The notes under the pieces were generated by a model. It was not told the origin of the DNA and searched no databases. It worked only from the letters and a program-made list of their open reading frames with translations. 64,000 nt of DNA, taken from Flavobacterium sp. CF108. Lineage in GTDB: Bacteria > Bacteroidota > Bacteroidia > Flavobacteriales > Flavobacteriaceae. Positions 9,801-16,817 of this stretch are shown here, in pieces. The position numbers were made by a program, and so were the translations under genes. The stretch is taken from positions 310,001 to 374,000 of the forward strand of contig NZ_FQWW01000001.1 of NCBI RefSeq assembly GCF_900129795.1. Direction: 5' to 3'. Every line of letters starts with the position of its first letter. Positions within the stretch are counted from its first letter, which is position 1.

Positions 9801-9957
9801 TCCTCTTGCGTTGAACTCAAATCCTTTAATTGCACCATTGGCAATTGTATTAATTGGCGGACTAATAAGCTCTACCATACTATCCAGAATTGTGACTCCT
9901 GTGATGTATAAGCTAATGCCTCCAAGTATTGAGATTGATAATGAAATTAAACATTAA
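6892..9957 (+). CDS. RND-family efflux pump permease (HAE-1 type)
   Basis: A 1021-residue proton-driven inner-membrane pump. The N-terminus (NFAVKNYQFTLIIFLLVAVV) is followed by the large periplasmic loops and the usual 12 membrane segments. The TM4 proton-relay motif LVVALGLLVDDSIVVVENIE carries the paired Asp residues found in AcrB-like pumps. Length is normal for the family. It is the last gene of the tetR-channel-adaptor-pump run and begins 8 bases after the adaptor stop. Substrates are probably drugs, detergents or hydrophobic metabolites; there is no Met/His-rich signature that would point to metals. Confidence 0.93.
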   Translation: MKITNFAVKNYQFTLIIFLLVAVVGYLTLFSMPRSEDPSTHPPQYLITVIYPGTSPKDMEEQVVKPIENKIYGLENIDKILTTVEDGVAAFQVKFKYGVDVDNKYQEISTEMNALKNSELPKDIYQIKTEKIASSDVKILQAALVSENASDKKLRDEADKLKTKIEKITNLKDVKYAGIPEQEIRIDLQLDKLAQLKIPLNLVMGSLQSEAADIPGGSIDLDSKVFNVKTSGKFKNAEDVANTVIYNANGKIIYMKDVAEVGYKSQTVDHITRINGHRCILVTAGMKDNANITDVQKEFSPIVEEFSKDLPQNIKLVKNFDQANMVSQRLGHLGFDFALAIILVIITLLPLGSRASLIVMISIPLSLALGLIAMNALGYSLNQLSIVGLVVALGLLVDDSIVVVENIERWLREGHSKMDAVLKGTKQIGIAVVGCTATLVIAFLPLAFLPDVSGEFIRSLPMAVITSVLASMIVALTLVPFLGSRFLKTHEHGEGNVFLQYLQKFLTRSYRDIMPKALKFPKTTIAISIFLSITAFGLFKATGFKLFPTSEKPMFLINIKLPLQANISESDRVTKIVEAELKNHKEIVFYTANVGKGNPQIYYNVHPQDRKPDFAQIFVQLDDEANPNEKTALIEKLREKFKTMPYAKVEVKDFEQGSPLEANIVVRLFGEDPAILRKLSAQVENILRNQEGTVYINNELNTYKTDVKVKINKEKARTLGVLTSEADKVIRLAVAGLTVGDYIDDRGDARNVTLTLPRDKFSNLDALKNLYVNNIQGTPIALNQIATISFETSPTAINHFNKSRFSKVTALSGKGYYANDLLVEIIPKLDKLKMPKGYYYKLSGEKESEGDALGGNFLAVIILSTFLFIGVLLLQFKTFKGIIIVLSIIPLGVLGGVVLLLITGSPMSLVAIIGFIGLSGIQVKNSLLLVDFTNQLRLEGYSIDEAIAIAGETRFLPVVLTSITAICGLIPLALNSNPLIAPLAIVLIGGLISSTILSRIVTPVMYKLMPPSIEIDNEIKH

Positions 9958-10041
9958 TAAAAATAAAAAAAACGATCTTAATTACAGAAGCTTCAACCGA
10001 TTTTGGACTCCTGCTCGCTACTAAACTTTGGGGTTCAACGG

Positions 10042-10074
10042 AGACCTAACAGGTTTTAAAAACCTGTTAGGTCT
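10042..10074. repeat. Perfect 15-bp inverted repeat, terminator-like interspersed element
   Basis: AGACCTAACAGGTTT (10042-10056) is perfectly mirrored at 10060-10074 around a 3-nt spacer. It follows the pump gene by 85 bases and can form a very stable hairpin, but lacks a T-run directly after it. The dense symmetric core suggests a dispersed palindrome family, from memory seen elsewhere in flavobacterial intergenic DNA, not a gene-specific regulator. Confidence 0.7.
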
Positions 10075-10134
10075 AATCAAAAGAATAACAGTTGAAATAA
10101 ATAAAAACTATAACTCACATAAATTTTACTCGAT

Positions 10135-10908
10135 ATGAAAGAATATATATTGCTCACCGGGGCATCATCCGGAATCGGTTATGAAATGGCTAATCAATTG
10201 GCTGCAAAAAAAATGAACCTGATATTGGTTGCCCGTACTGAAACTAAATTGCAGCAAATGCAAGCAGAACTTACAAACAAGTATGGCATTCTGGTCCAAT
10301 ATTTTGCTGCAGATCTCTCTGATGTAAATGCTGCTAAAGACCTTTACAAAAAGGTTCAACAACAAAATTTATTAGTAACCCACCTGGTAAATAATGCAGG
10401 TGTAGGCAACTATGGTAATTTTATTGAAACGTCATTGGAAGAAGAACTGAACATGATTCAACTAAACATTTCCAGTTTGGTGGTATTGACCAAGCTCTTT
10501 TCACAAGATATGGTCAGTCGCAAATCCGGTCGAATTATGAATATAGGCTCAGTGGTTTCATTTTTACCAATGCCTTATTTTTCTGTTTATTCTGCTACCA
10601 AAGCTTTTGTAAAGGCATTTAGCGAAACACTTGATGCCGAATTAGACGGCACTGGTGTTATCGTTACATCCCTTTATCCAGGCACGGTAGATACTGGTTT
10701 TACTACAAAAGAAATGCAAGCTACTAATCTTCACAAAACCAAGCCAATGCATCCTAAAGAAGTGGCAGTGCAAGGTGTAAAACATCTTTTATCCGGAAAA
10801 GGAAAAAAAGTAGTTGGCTTTGAAAACTGGTTTAATTCTAAACTGTCAAGTTTTATGCCTGATAGTATTATGATGAAAATCAAAAAAAATCTCGCAAGTC
10901 AAAAATAA
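10135..10908 (+). CDS. Short-chain dehydrogenase/reductase (SDR), classical type
   Basis: A 257-residue SDR with the NAD(P)-binding motif LLTGASSGIG at the N-terminus, HLVNNAGVGNYG, and the catalytic Ser (IGSVVSF) with YSATK (Tyr and Lys). It resembles the uncharacterised DltE/YqjQ-like branch that acts on acyl or lipid-derived carbonyls. The C-terminal part (KKVVGFENWFNSKL) is longer than in minimal SDRs. The SRPBCC lipoprotein gene follows after 32 bases and the alpha/beta hydrolase after that, so the three probably form an operon. Substrate unknown. Confidence 0.9.
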   Translation: MKEYILLTGASSGIGYEMANQLAAKKMNLILVARTETKLQQMQAELTNKYGILVQYFAADLSDVNAAKDLYKKVQQQNLLVTHLVNNAGVGNYGNFIETSLEEELNMIQLNISSLVVLTKLFSQDMVSRKSGRIMNIGSVVSFLPMPYFSVYSATKAFVKAFSETLDAELDGTGVIVTSLYPGTVDTGFTTKEMQATNLHKTKPMHPKEVAVQGVKHLLSGKGKKVVGFENWFNSKLSSFMPDSIMMKIKKNLASQK

Positions 10909-10940
10909 AAAAATGAATACTAAACGAAATATCTTACACA

Positions 10941-11528
10941 ATGAAAACAACAAAGTTATTTATGCTAGCCGGCTTCATTAGTATGCCATTGCTGCTTTCT
11001 TCTTGTTATTCACACAAAAAAGCAGTTCAGTCAAGTTTGCCTTATTCCGAAAAAATCAACTGGCCGGAAGGGTTTAAACCAACAGAATCTGATTTTTTCA
11101 TACACAACGAAATAGACATTAAAGCTTCGCCTCAAGTAGTTTGGGATATTTTCATCAATACTGCCAAATGGCCAGAATTGAACAAAAAAGCCGAAGGTAT
11201 TAAGCTGCTAAATTCACCTGATGGTAAGCTTAATTCATCCAGTGTTTTTATCTGGTCTCCGGCAGGTAAATTCACATCAACTATAAAGGAATTCAAACCT
11301 CCTTATAACGTAGCTTGGCTGGGGGAAACCGATAATAAAAAAATTACCATTTACAATGCATGGATGATTATACCAACCGCAGAAGGCTGTAAGGTTATTT
11401 CAGACGAATCGCAAAATGGTCCCAAAACAAGAATGGAGAAAATTTTTGCACCTAATATGGTTCGTAAAGATCTTCATAATTGGTTGATAAAGCTGAAAGA
11501 ACAATCAGAAAAACAATCAAAGGATTAA
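10941..11528 (+). CDS. SRPBCC (START-like) domain lipoprotein
   Basis: A 195-residue protein with a lipoprotein signal (FISMPLLLSSCYS) and a SRPBCC/polyketide-cyclase-like fold: IHNEIDIKASPQVVWDIFIN followed by TAKWPELN is the typical first strand and helix, and the C-terminal long helix begins near NMVRKDLHNWL. SRPBCC domains bind hydrophobic ligands in a deep cavity. It lies between an SDR and an alpha/beta hydrolase on the same strand. The export of a usually cytosolic fold as a lipoprotein is a mild oddity but occurs in this phylum. Confidence 0.82.
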   Translation: MKTTKLFMLAGFISMPLLLSSCYSHKKAVQSSLPYSEKINWPEGFKPTESDFFIHNEIDIKASPQVVWDIFINTAKWPELNKKAEGIKLLNSPDGKLNSSSVFIWSPAGKFTSTIKEFKPPYNVAWLGETDNKKITIYNAWMIIPTAEGCKVISDESQNGPKTRMEKIFAPNMVRKDLHNWLIKLKEQSEKQSKD

Positions 11529-11571
11529 AACACAGGAACTATCTCCCTATAATTCACTAAAAACTACAATT

Positions 11572-12405
11572 ATGAACTTCAAAAATGTAAAAACACAATC
11601 CGTAAATGTTGGAGGAACAGATTTCTATTATCGCAAACTTGGCGAAGATAAACCAGGCTTACCAATAATTTTTCTAAATCACTTAACCGCTACAATGGAT
11701 GATTGTGACCCAAAAATTATGGAAGGCTTCGCTTTCGAACATCCAATCATTGGCTTTGATAATCGAGGTATAGGTTCTACAGGAGGAGTAACTCCAAAAA
11801 ATGTTGCCGAAATGGCTACAGATGCAATAGCTTTTATAAAAGCACTCGGTTATCAAAAAGTTGACCTTTTCGGATTTTCATTGGGCGGTTTCATCTCACA
11901 GGAAATTTTACTTCGTGAGCCACAACTTGTACGCAAAGTAATTCTTGCTGGTACCGGACCTGCTGGTGGTGCTGGTATCAGCAAAATGACACCCGTAGTT
12001 ATCAAAGATGTAATCAAAGGGAATTTTACCTTCAGAAATCCAAAATTCTATTTGTTCTTTAACAGCAATGCTAATGGACACAAAGCGGCAAAAAGTTATC
12101 TTAAAAGGATAAAAGAAAGAAAAGAAAATAGAGGCGGGAAATTGAAAATGAAACACCTGACACATCAGCTCGAAGCAATAAAGGCTTATGGATTGCAAGC
12201 TCCGCAAGACTTATCAGTAATTACACAAGCTGTCTTAGTTGTAAACGGAGACAACGATAAAATGGTTCCTGCCAGTAATTCATACGAATTAAAAAATCGC
12301 ATAAAAAATTCAGAGATAATTATTTACAAGGATGCAGGTCACGGTTCAATATTCCAAAACCACGAAGATTTTGTAAAAAAAGCATTAGAATTTTTAGCTA
12401 AATAA
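11572..12405 (+). CDS. Alpha/beta-fold hydrolase
   Basis: A 277-residue hydrolase without signal peptide. Visible elements: the oxyanion region IIFLNHLTATMDDCDPK, the nucleophile elbow GFSLGG (Ser), the acid region VVNGDNDKMVP (Asp) and the C-terminal catalytic His in DAGHGSIFQN. Overall it resembles the haloperoxidase/epoxide-hydrolase-like group. It starts 43 bases after the SRPBCC gene and is followed by a decayed thioesterase pseudogene. Substrate unknown. Confidence 0.9.
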   Translation: MNFKNVKTQSVNVGGTDFYYRKLGEDKPGLPIIFLNHLTATMDDCDPKIMEGFAFEHPIIGFDNRGIGSTGGVTPKNVAEMATDAIAFIKALGYQKVDLFGFSLGGFISQEILLREPQLVRKVILAGTGPAGGAGISKMTPVVIKDVIKGNFTFRNPKFYLFFNSNANGHKAAKSYLKRIKERKENRGGKLKMKHLTHQLEAIKAYGLQAPQDLSVITQAVLVVNGDNDKMVPASNSYELKNRIKNSEIIIYKDAGHGSIFQNHEDFVKKALEFLAK

Positions 12406-12411
12406 ATAAAA

Positions 12412-12856
12412 ATGGAAAATAAAAAGACTTCAATTACTTAAAAATTTTATTGGTAAACCATTTTCAGGAAGCCCGTCTCCTTTCGCCAAATGGCTGAATG
12501 GGACGGTAGTTTCTGTAAACGATAAATCAATAGAACTTGAATTTATAGTTAGAAAAGAAATGACCAATCCAGTAGGAATGTTACATTGAGGTGTCATTTC
12601 AAGTATGATTGATGACTGTATAGGAGTTAATTTTATGATACTTGGTTTAGAAAACTTCTATCCTACTATTAATTTAAATGTCGATTTTTTTAATCCTGCT
12701 TTTGAAAATGACATCGTTTTGGTTAAAACAGAATTAATCAAATTAGGAAAAACAATTATTCATTTCAATGCGATAGTTACAAATCAAAATAACAGCAAAA
12801 TTGTTGCTTAAGCAAGTACTAATCTGGCGGTTAGTTCTACTAAAATTCCGTTTTAA
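12412..12856 (+). pseudogene. PaaI/hotdog-type thioesterase pseudogene
   Basis: The main frame reads NFIGKPFSGSPSPFAKWLNG ... TNPVGMLH, a TGA stop (12587-12589), GVISSMIDDCIG ... NNSKIVA, a TAA stop (12809-12811), ASTNLAVSSTKIPF and a final stop. This is a PaaI-like acyl-CoA thioesterase: the usual HGG-V-I-S-x-M-I-D-D block is interrupted exactly where the first Gly should be, consistent with GGA changed to TGA. The plausible start ATG at 12412 is in another frame, so a frameshift near 12430-12440 is also needed. Two nonsense changes plus a frameshift make this a clear pseudogene. It begins 6 bases after the hydrolase stop and was probably part of that operon. Confidence 0.85.
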
Positions 12857-12887
12857 AATTCCAATCAAATTTTTAATAGAAAAACTG

Positions 12888-13086
12888 TTGGGTGAAATTA
12901 GTTTTTAATGATAATTTTTCGTCAGTTCGAGTAATTTTCGATAGAAAATTGTATCGAGAACAAGAAAAATCTCATTAAAAACGGTTCTCGATACACGTCA
13001 CTTCGAGTGAGAAGCGTATCGAGAAGTTTGTTCCGTTTTACTACACAAAAAACACTCGAACTGACGTTTTTAATAATTTCACCCAA
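12888..13086. repeat. 200-bp nested inverted-repeat element
   Basis: The outer arms TTGGGTGAAATTA (12888-12900) and its complement (13074-13086) enclose a second pair CGTCAGTTCGAGT (12920-12932) / ACTCGAACTGACG (13054-13066) and a third pair GTATCGAGAAC (12951-12961) / GTTCTCGATAC (12984-12994); GTATCGAGAA appears once more at 13016-13025. The whole can fold into a branched hairpin. It carries no coding frame and has the build of a MITE-like or REP-like interspersed element. The remaining bases to 13285 hold only the promoter region of the next SDR. Confidence 0.75.
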
Positions 13087-13285
13087 TAGGTTAAAAAAAA
13101 TATGTGATTACAGCCACAATATTGCTTAGCTTAATGGGCAGTTCTTATTTGTATATCCAAATACTGTTTTGTAATTGATACAGTTTCGTTAAAACGTTTC
13201 ATTATTGCTCACTTTTGTATCATACTATTTATCAGTAATTGACGGAAATTTGTTTCAATAATTAAAAACAATAAAATATAGTACA

Positions 13286-14104
13286 ATGAAAAAAACAATT
13301 TTTATAACAGGTGCATCCCGAGGATTCGGAAAAATTTGGGCTGAAGCTTTTCTTAAACGTGGTGATAATGTTGTAGCAACAGTAAGAAATACAGAATCAT
13401 TAAAGGATTTGGCATCAGAATATCAGGAAAATTTATTAGTCTTACAATTAGATGTAACCGATAAAAAAGCATCCTTTGAAGCAATTTCAAAAGCAAAAAG
13501 CCATTTTGGGGCAATTGATGTATTGATTAATAATGCCGGATACGGACATTTTGGTGCCATTGAAGAATTGGAAGAGCAGGAAATCCGTACACAGTTTGAG
13601 ACTAATGTACTTGGACTGATTTGGCTTACGCAGGCAGTTATTCCTGTTATGCGCGAACAAAAATCGGGTCATATCATCCAGCTTTCAAGTGTTTTGGGTG
13701 TTATTGCATTGCCTACTTTAGGAATTTACAGTGCTTCTAAATTTGCTGTTGAAGGTCTGACTGAATCTTTGGCGGCAGAAGTTGCAGGATTCGGAATCAA
13801 AGTCACTCTTGTAGAACCAAATGGTTATGAAACCGATTTTGCTGCGTCTTCTGCAGTACAAAGTAAACCTTTGCCACAATATGATACCGTTAGAACAGCA
13901 CTTCAGGAAGGAAACAAAGAAGAAGATTATGGCGTACCTGCAGCGACTTCAGAAGCTGTTTTAAAACTGGTAGATGCAGAAAACCCTCCATTAAGATTGC
14001 TTTTAGGCAAAGCTGGTGTTCAATGGACTAAATATGCTTATGGTGAACGTTTGAAAACCTGGGAAGAGTGGCAGGACGTTTCTGAAGCGGCACATGGAAA
14101 ATAA
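13286..14104 (+). CDS. Short-chain dehydrogenase/reductase (SDR), classical type
   Basis: A 272-residue SDR: FITGASRGFGKIWAEAFLKR is the cofactor-binding segment, followed by LLVLQLDVTDK, VLINNAGYGHFG, the catalytic Ser region IIQLSSVLGV and YSASK (Tyr and Lys). The RGFGK variant and long C-terminal tail (about residues 210-272) are typical of retinol-dehydrogenase-like SDRs of unknown substrate. A terminator-like hairpin follows, then an AraC-type regulator gene on the same strand which may control it. It is distinct in sequence from the SDR at 10135. Confidence 0.92.
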   Translation: MKKTIFITGASRGFGKIWAEAFLKRGDNVVATVRNTESLKDLASEYQENLLVLQLDVTDKKASFEAISKAKSHFGAIDVLINNAGYGHFGAIEELEEQEIRTQFETNVLGLIWLTQAVIPVMREQKSGHIIQLSSVLGVIALPTLGIYSASKFAVEGLTESLAAEVAGFGIKVTLVEPNGYETDFAASSAVQSKPLPQYDTVRTALQEGNKEEDYGVPAATSEAVLKLVDAENPPLRLLLGKAGVQWTKYAYGERLKTWEEWQDVSEAAHGK

Positions 14105-14114
14105 AGTTTAAATT

Positions 14115-14150
14115 TGCAGAATCCGATTCGTCGGGTTCTGCATTTCTTTT
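14115..14150 (+). terminator. Hairpin terminator after the SDR gene
   Basis: A 12-bp stem (14115-14126 with 14131-14142, one G-U pair) with a TTCG tetraloop is followed by TTTCTTTT. It lies 10 bases after the SDR stop and directly before the AraC gene start. Confidence 0.8.
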
Positions 14151-14162
14151 AAAATTAAACAG

Positions 14163-15059
14163 ATGAATCATTTCGATAAAATAAGTAGTTACAACCAAGC
14201 TATCGGACTTAAAGCTCCCGAACATCCGTTGTTTTATATTTCCCGGGGCAATAAAGAATGTTGTAATGTCGGCAAGGAAACTGAATTTACGGCTGATTTT
14301 TACATCATTATTTTCAAAAAGGTCGAATCGGGAAGCATGCAATACGGAAAAACAAAATACGATCATAACCTAGGGAAAATGTCATTCATTAAACCGAGAC
14401 AGATCACCGGATGTAAAAACATTCGTTTGGAAGAAGATTGTTTTACAATTCTTATTCACGAAGATTTTTTATCAGGAACAGCTATGCATAATGAAATCAA
14501 GAAATATGCTTATTTTGAATACGAAGTAAATGAAGCGTTGCACCTATCACCCAGTGAAGAAGAAACAATTTGGAATCTGGTGTATGCGATGGAAAAAGAA
14601 TACCATAATAACGTTGATGATTACAGCAAGACCATTATTCTTAGCCATCTTGATACGATGCTTAAATATGCACAGCGCTTTTACAAAAGGCAGTTTATCA
14701 ATCGTGAGAAATTATCTGGAGCAACATTTACAAAGTTTAATGATATTCTTTCTTCGTATTTTGAAAATAGAAAAAATAATGATTTGGGACTTCCTACTGT
14801 TAGTTATTTGGCGGAAAAACTGAATATTTCTTCACGTTATTTGAGTGATATGCTAAAACAGGAAACCGGAAAAACCGCTTTGGAACTTATTCATCTTTAC
14901 GTGATTTCAGAAGCAAAAAACTTATTGAAAGAGGGAAAAATGAATATTACCGAAATTTCTGTTTCTCTGGGGTTTGAAAATGCCACATATTTTTCACGTT
15001 TATTTAAAAAAGAGGCTGGGATGACTCCAAACATATTTAGAGAGCAAAATTTAAACTAA
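14163..15059 (+). CDS. AraC-family transcriptional regulator
   Basis: A 298-residue regulator. The N-terminal 190 residues form a cupin-like sensing domain (FYISRGNKECC ... IKPRQITGCKNI); the C-terminal about 100 residues carry two helix-turn-helix motifs: TVSYLAEKLNISSRYLSDML followed by KQETGKTALELIH, and NITEISVSLGFENATYFSRL followed by FKKEAGMTPNIFR. Its closeness to the SDR at 13286 suggests that it regulates that gene, a common arrangement in Bacteroidota; the inducer is unknown. The start chosen is the first ATG after the SDR terminator. Confidence 0.92.
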   Translation: MNHFDKISSYNQAIGLKAPEHPLFYISRGNKECCNVGKETEFTADFYIIIFKKVESGSMQYGKTKYDHNLGKMSFIKPRQITGCKNIRLEEDCFTILIHEDFLSGTAMHNEIKKYAYFEYEVNEALHLSPSEEETIWNLVYAMEKEYHNNVDDYSKTIILSHLDTMLKYAQRFYKRQFINREKLSGATFTKFNDILSSYFENRKNNDLGLPTVSYLAEKLNISSRYLSDMLKQETGKTALELIHLYVISEAKNLLKEGKMNITEISVSLGFENATYFSRLFKKEAGMTPNIFREQNLN

Positions 15060-15260
15060 GTAATTCTGATTTTTTTAGATTATTTTACTGAATGACCAAT
15101 TTTTCTATTCTAATATGACCGAACAAGACACCAATCCTCAACAGTATATCCAAACCAAATTATTGGTGCCATTCAAAGACAAGTCTTACATATAATAAGC
15201 CAATCTCATTAAATCTTCCATAAAATAGTGTGTTATTTGTCCTTTAGAGATCACAAAAGT

Positions 15261-15293
15261 AAAATCCCATTTCTTACAAAATGGGATTTTTCA
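15261..15293. terminator. Rho-independent terminator
   Basis: A perfect 10-bp stem AAAATCCCAT (15261-15270) / ATGGGATTTT (15281-15290), flanked by A and T runs. It is usable in both directions and probably ends transcripts from the AraC gene. Confidence 0.8.
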
Positions 15294-15340
15294 TGCTTAT
15301 TTCGTGCTATTTAATCAACTTAAGAAAGAAAACACATCTA

Positions 15341-15377
15341 ATAAAAAAAGGCTGCTTCACAAATTATGAAACAGCCT
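15341..15377 (-). terminator. Terminator of the metalloprotease gene
   Basis: Read on the minus strand, an 11-bp stem (15367-15377 with 15349-15359, one U-G wobble) is followed by a T-run. It lies about 45 bases beyond the stop of the minus-strand protease gene. Confidence 0.75.
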
Positions 15378-15419
15378 CCTTATATTTTGTAAAGAGAACT
15401 CTAATTCAACTTTTAATTT

Positions 15420-16250
15420 CTAATATAAATAATTCAGAGCTGTAACATCATTACTATTGAAAGCTCCAGTCTCACTTGAAGAGAAACATGCTCTCATATA
15501 AGAAGTTGAGTCATACCCTGTAGGTGTTCCCGGGATATGAATTGCTCCAACTCCAGCTGCTCCTTCATTTGAATTCTGACCACAACTCTGACGGCTGAAA
15601 TAGTCTGTATGACGTAAACCAATACAGTGGCCAATTTCGTGTGCGGCTACGTGTGCATTTACGTTTGTTGAATAAGATTCTAACCCAGAATATAATGTAA
15701 CTGAATTATATGGATTTCCTCCTGAAGGGAAACCTGCTACTCCACCAGCAGACCCAGTTTGTCTCCGGACAACAATGTTTGCACCTGAAGTACTTGAACT
15801 AAAAGTAAGTGTAAAGTTAATAGACAATCCTAAATTATTGTATCTATTAATTGCCGCTTGCAATCCAGCACGCATATTGGTAGTTAGAGCTGTTGTACCA
15901 GTTCCTGATAATCCAACAACTTTTATAGTTCTTGGGGCAGATACTAAATTAGTCGTACGGTATTGTTCTGTAGTAATACCACCATGAATATCCATTTTGT
16001 TTAATTGCGCTTCTGTCACAATAATGTCTCCTTCTACCAGGAACGCGTCCTCAGTGGTACCATCTAACTTAGTGTTTTTAATCACTTGAACATCTTTGTT
16101 ATTTAATGCAAGTGCATCAATTTTATTTAACACATCTTGTGTTACTTTAAGAGATTCTTGATTTGATTGACCTGTTTCATCTTCTTTATTACAGGACAAT
16201 ACCGTTAGCGCTATAAATGACAACGCTAAAATTGATTTAATTTTCTTCAT
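15420..16250 (-). CDS. HEIGH-type (M57-like) zinc metalloprotease, lipoprotein
   Basis: A 276-residue lipoprotein: signal ILALSFIALTVLSCNK with the lipobox Cys, a propeptide-like region, and a catalytic domain with HVAAHEIGHCIGLRHTDYF, the extended HExxHxxGxxH zinc motif. The HEIGH core and the C-terminal TSYMRACF (Met-turn-like) fit the dual-action HEIGH metallopeptidases of Bacteroidota. Four Cys in the catalytic half suggest disulfides. The frame could start 27 bases upstream at 16277, but MKKIKSILALS gives a proper lipoprotein signal. Probably an extracytoplasmic protease. It is divergent from the T9SS subtilase across a 570-bp AT-rich region. Confidence 0.9.
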   Translation of the reverse strand: MKKIKSILALSFIALTVLSCNKEDETGQSNQESLKVTQDVLNKIDALALNNKDVQVIKNTKLDGTTEDAFLVEGDIIVTEAQLNKMDIHGGITTEQYRTTNLVSAPRTIKVVGLSGTGTTALTTNMRAGLQAAINRYNNLGLSINFTLTFSSSTSGANIVVRRQTGSAGGVAGFPSGGNPYNSVTLYSGLESYSTNVNAHVAAHEIGHCIGLRHTDYFSRQSCGQNSNEGAAGVGAIHIPGTPTGYDSTSYMRACFSSSETGAFNSNDVTALNYLY

Positions 16251-16817
16251 AATAATAGTTCTTTTTGGTTTAAGCAAGTTGATAAATTAGGGGGCTTTAC
16301 AAAATATTGTAATATTTATTATCAAATTTATATAAATTTTAATCTTAAAATACTTATAAATAAATAATTTAACAAATTTAACATTTTTTGTTATATTATT
16401 TTGATTAAAATTTTTAGTACTAATTATCTGATTATTACGGCAAGCCCAGTAAAATCAATAATTAAATACAAATCAGCTTGTTAGACAAAATAATCCTATT
16501 TCTAAATTTTATTTTGTTTAGCAGGTGTTAAAAAATGATTTTACACTTTTATATACCTTTTAAAATAAAAAAAGGGGTACAAAAAGAGAATTACTCTTAC
16601 AGATTTTGGAGATTATATAGGAAATAAAAAATCATAAAATTTTTACAAATATTTTAATAACTTTGAATTACCTACAACGGATAAATATTTCAAATAGAAT
16701 TCATTAAACACTAATTTCATCTTTGCTTTATCTCGATTAAGAAGTAATAAAGATCTGAAATAGTCAATTTTTGTATGATCGATAATAATGTTACAATTGC
16801 CCTAACATTTACTGTAA
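16251..16817. other. AT-rich divergent intergenic region
   Basis: About 570 bases between two divergent secreted-protease genes, extremely AT-rich with no ORF. On the minus strand TAAATTTG (16323-16330) matches the -7 consensus TAnnTTTG and could serve the metalloprotease. On the plus strand CATCTTTG near 16720 is one base off the consensus and could serve the subtilase. Confidence 0.45.

Larger units (their letters stand above)
15060..15419. other. Convergent intergenic region
   Basis: 360 bases between the AraC gene and the stop of the minus-strand metalloprotease. It contains two terminators, listed separately. Between 15110 and 15200 one frame shows short open pieces (MTEQDTNPQQYIQTKLLVPF when read with gaps) that could be a gene remnant; I cannot identify it. 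Confidence 0.4.
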
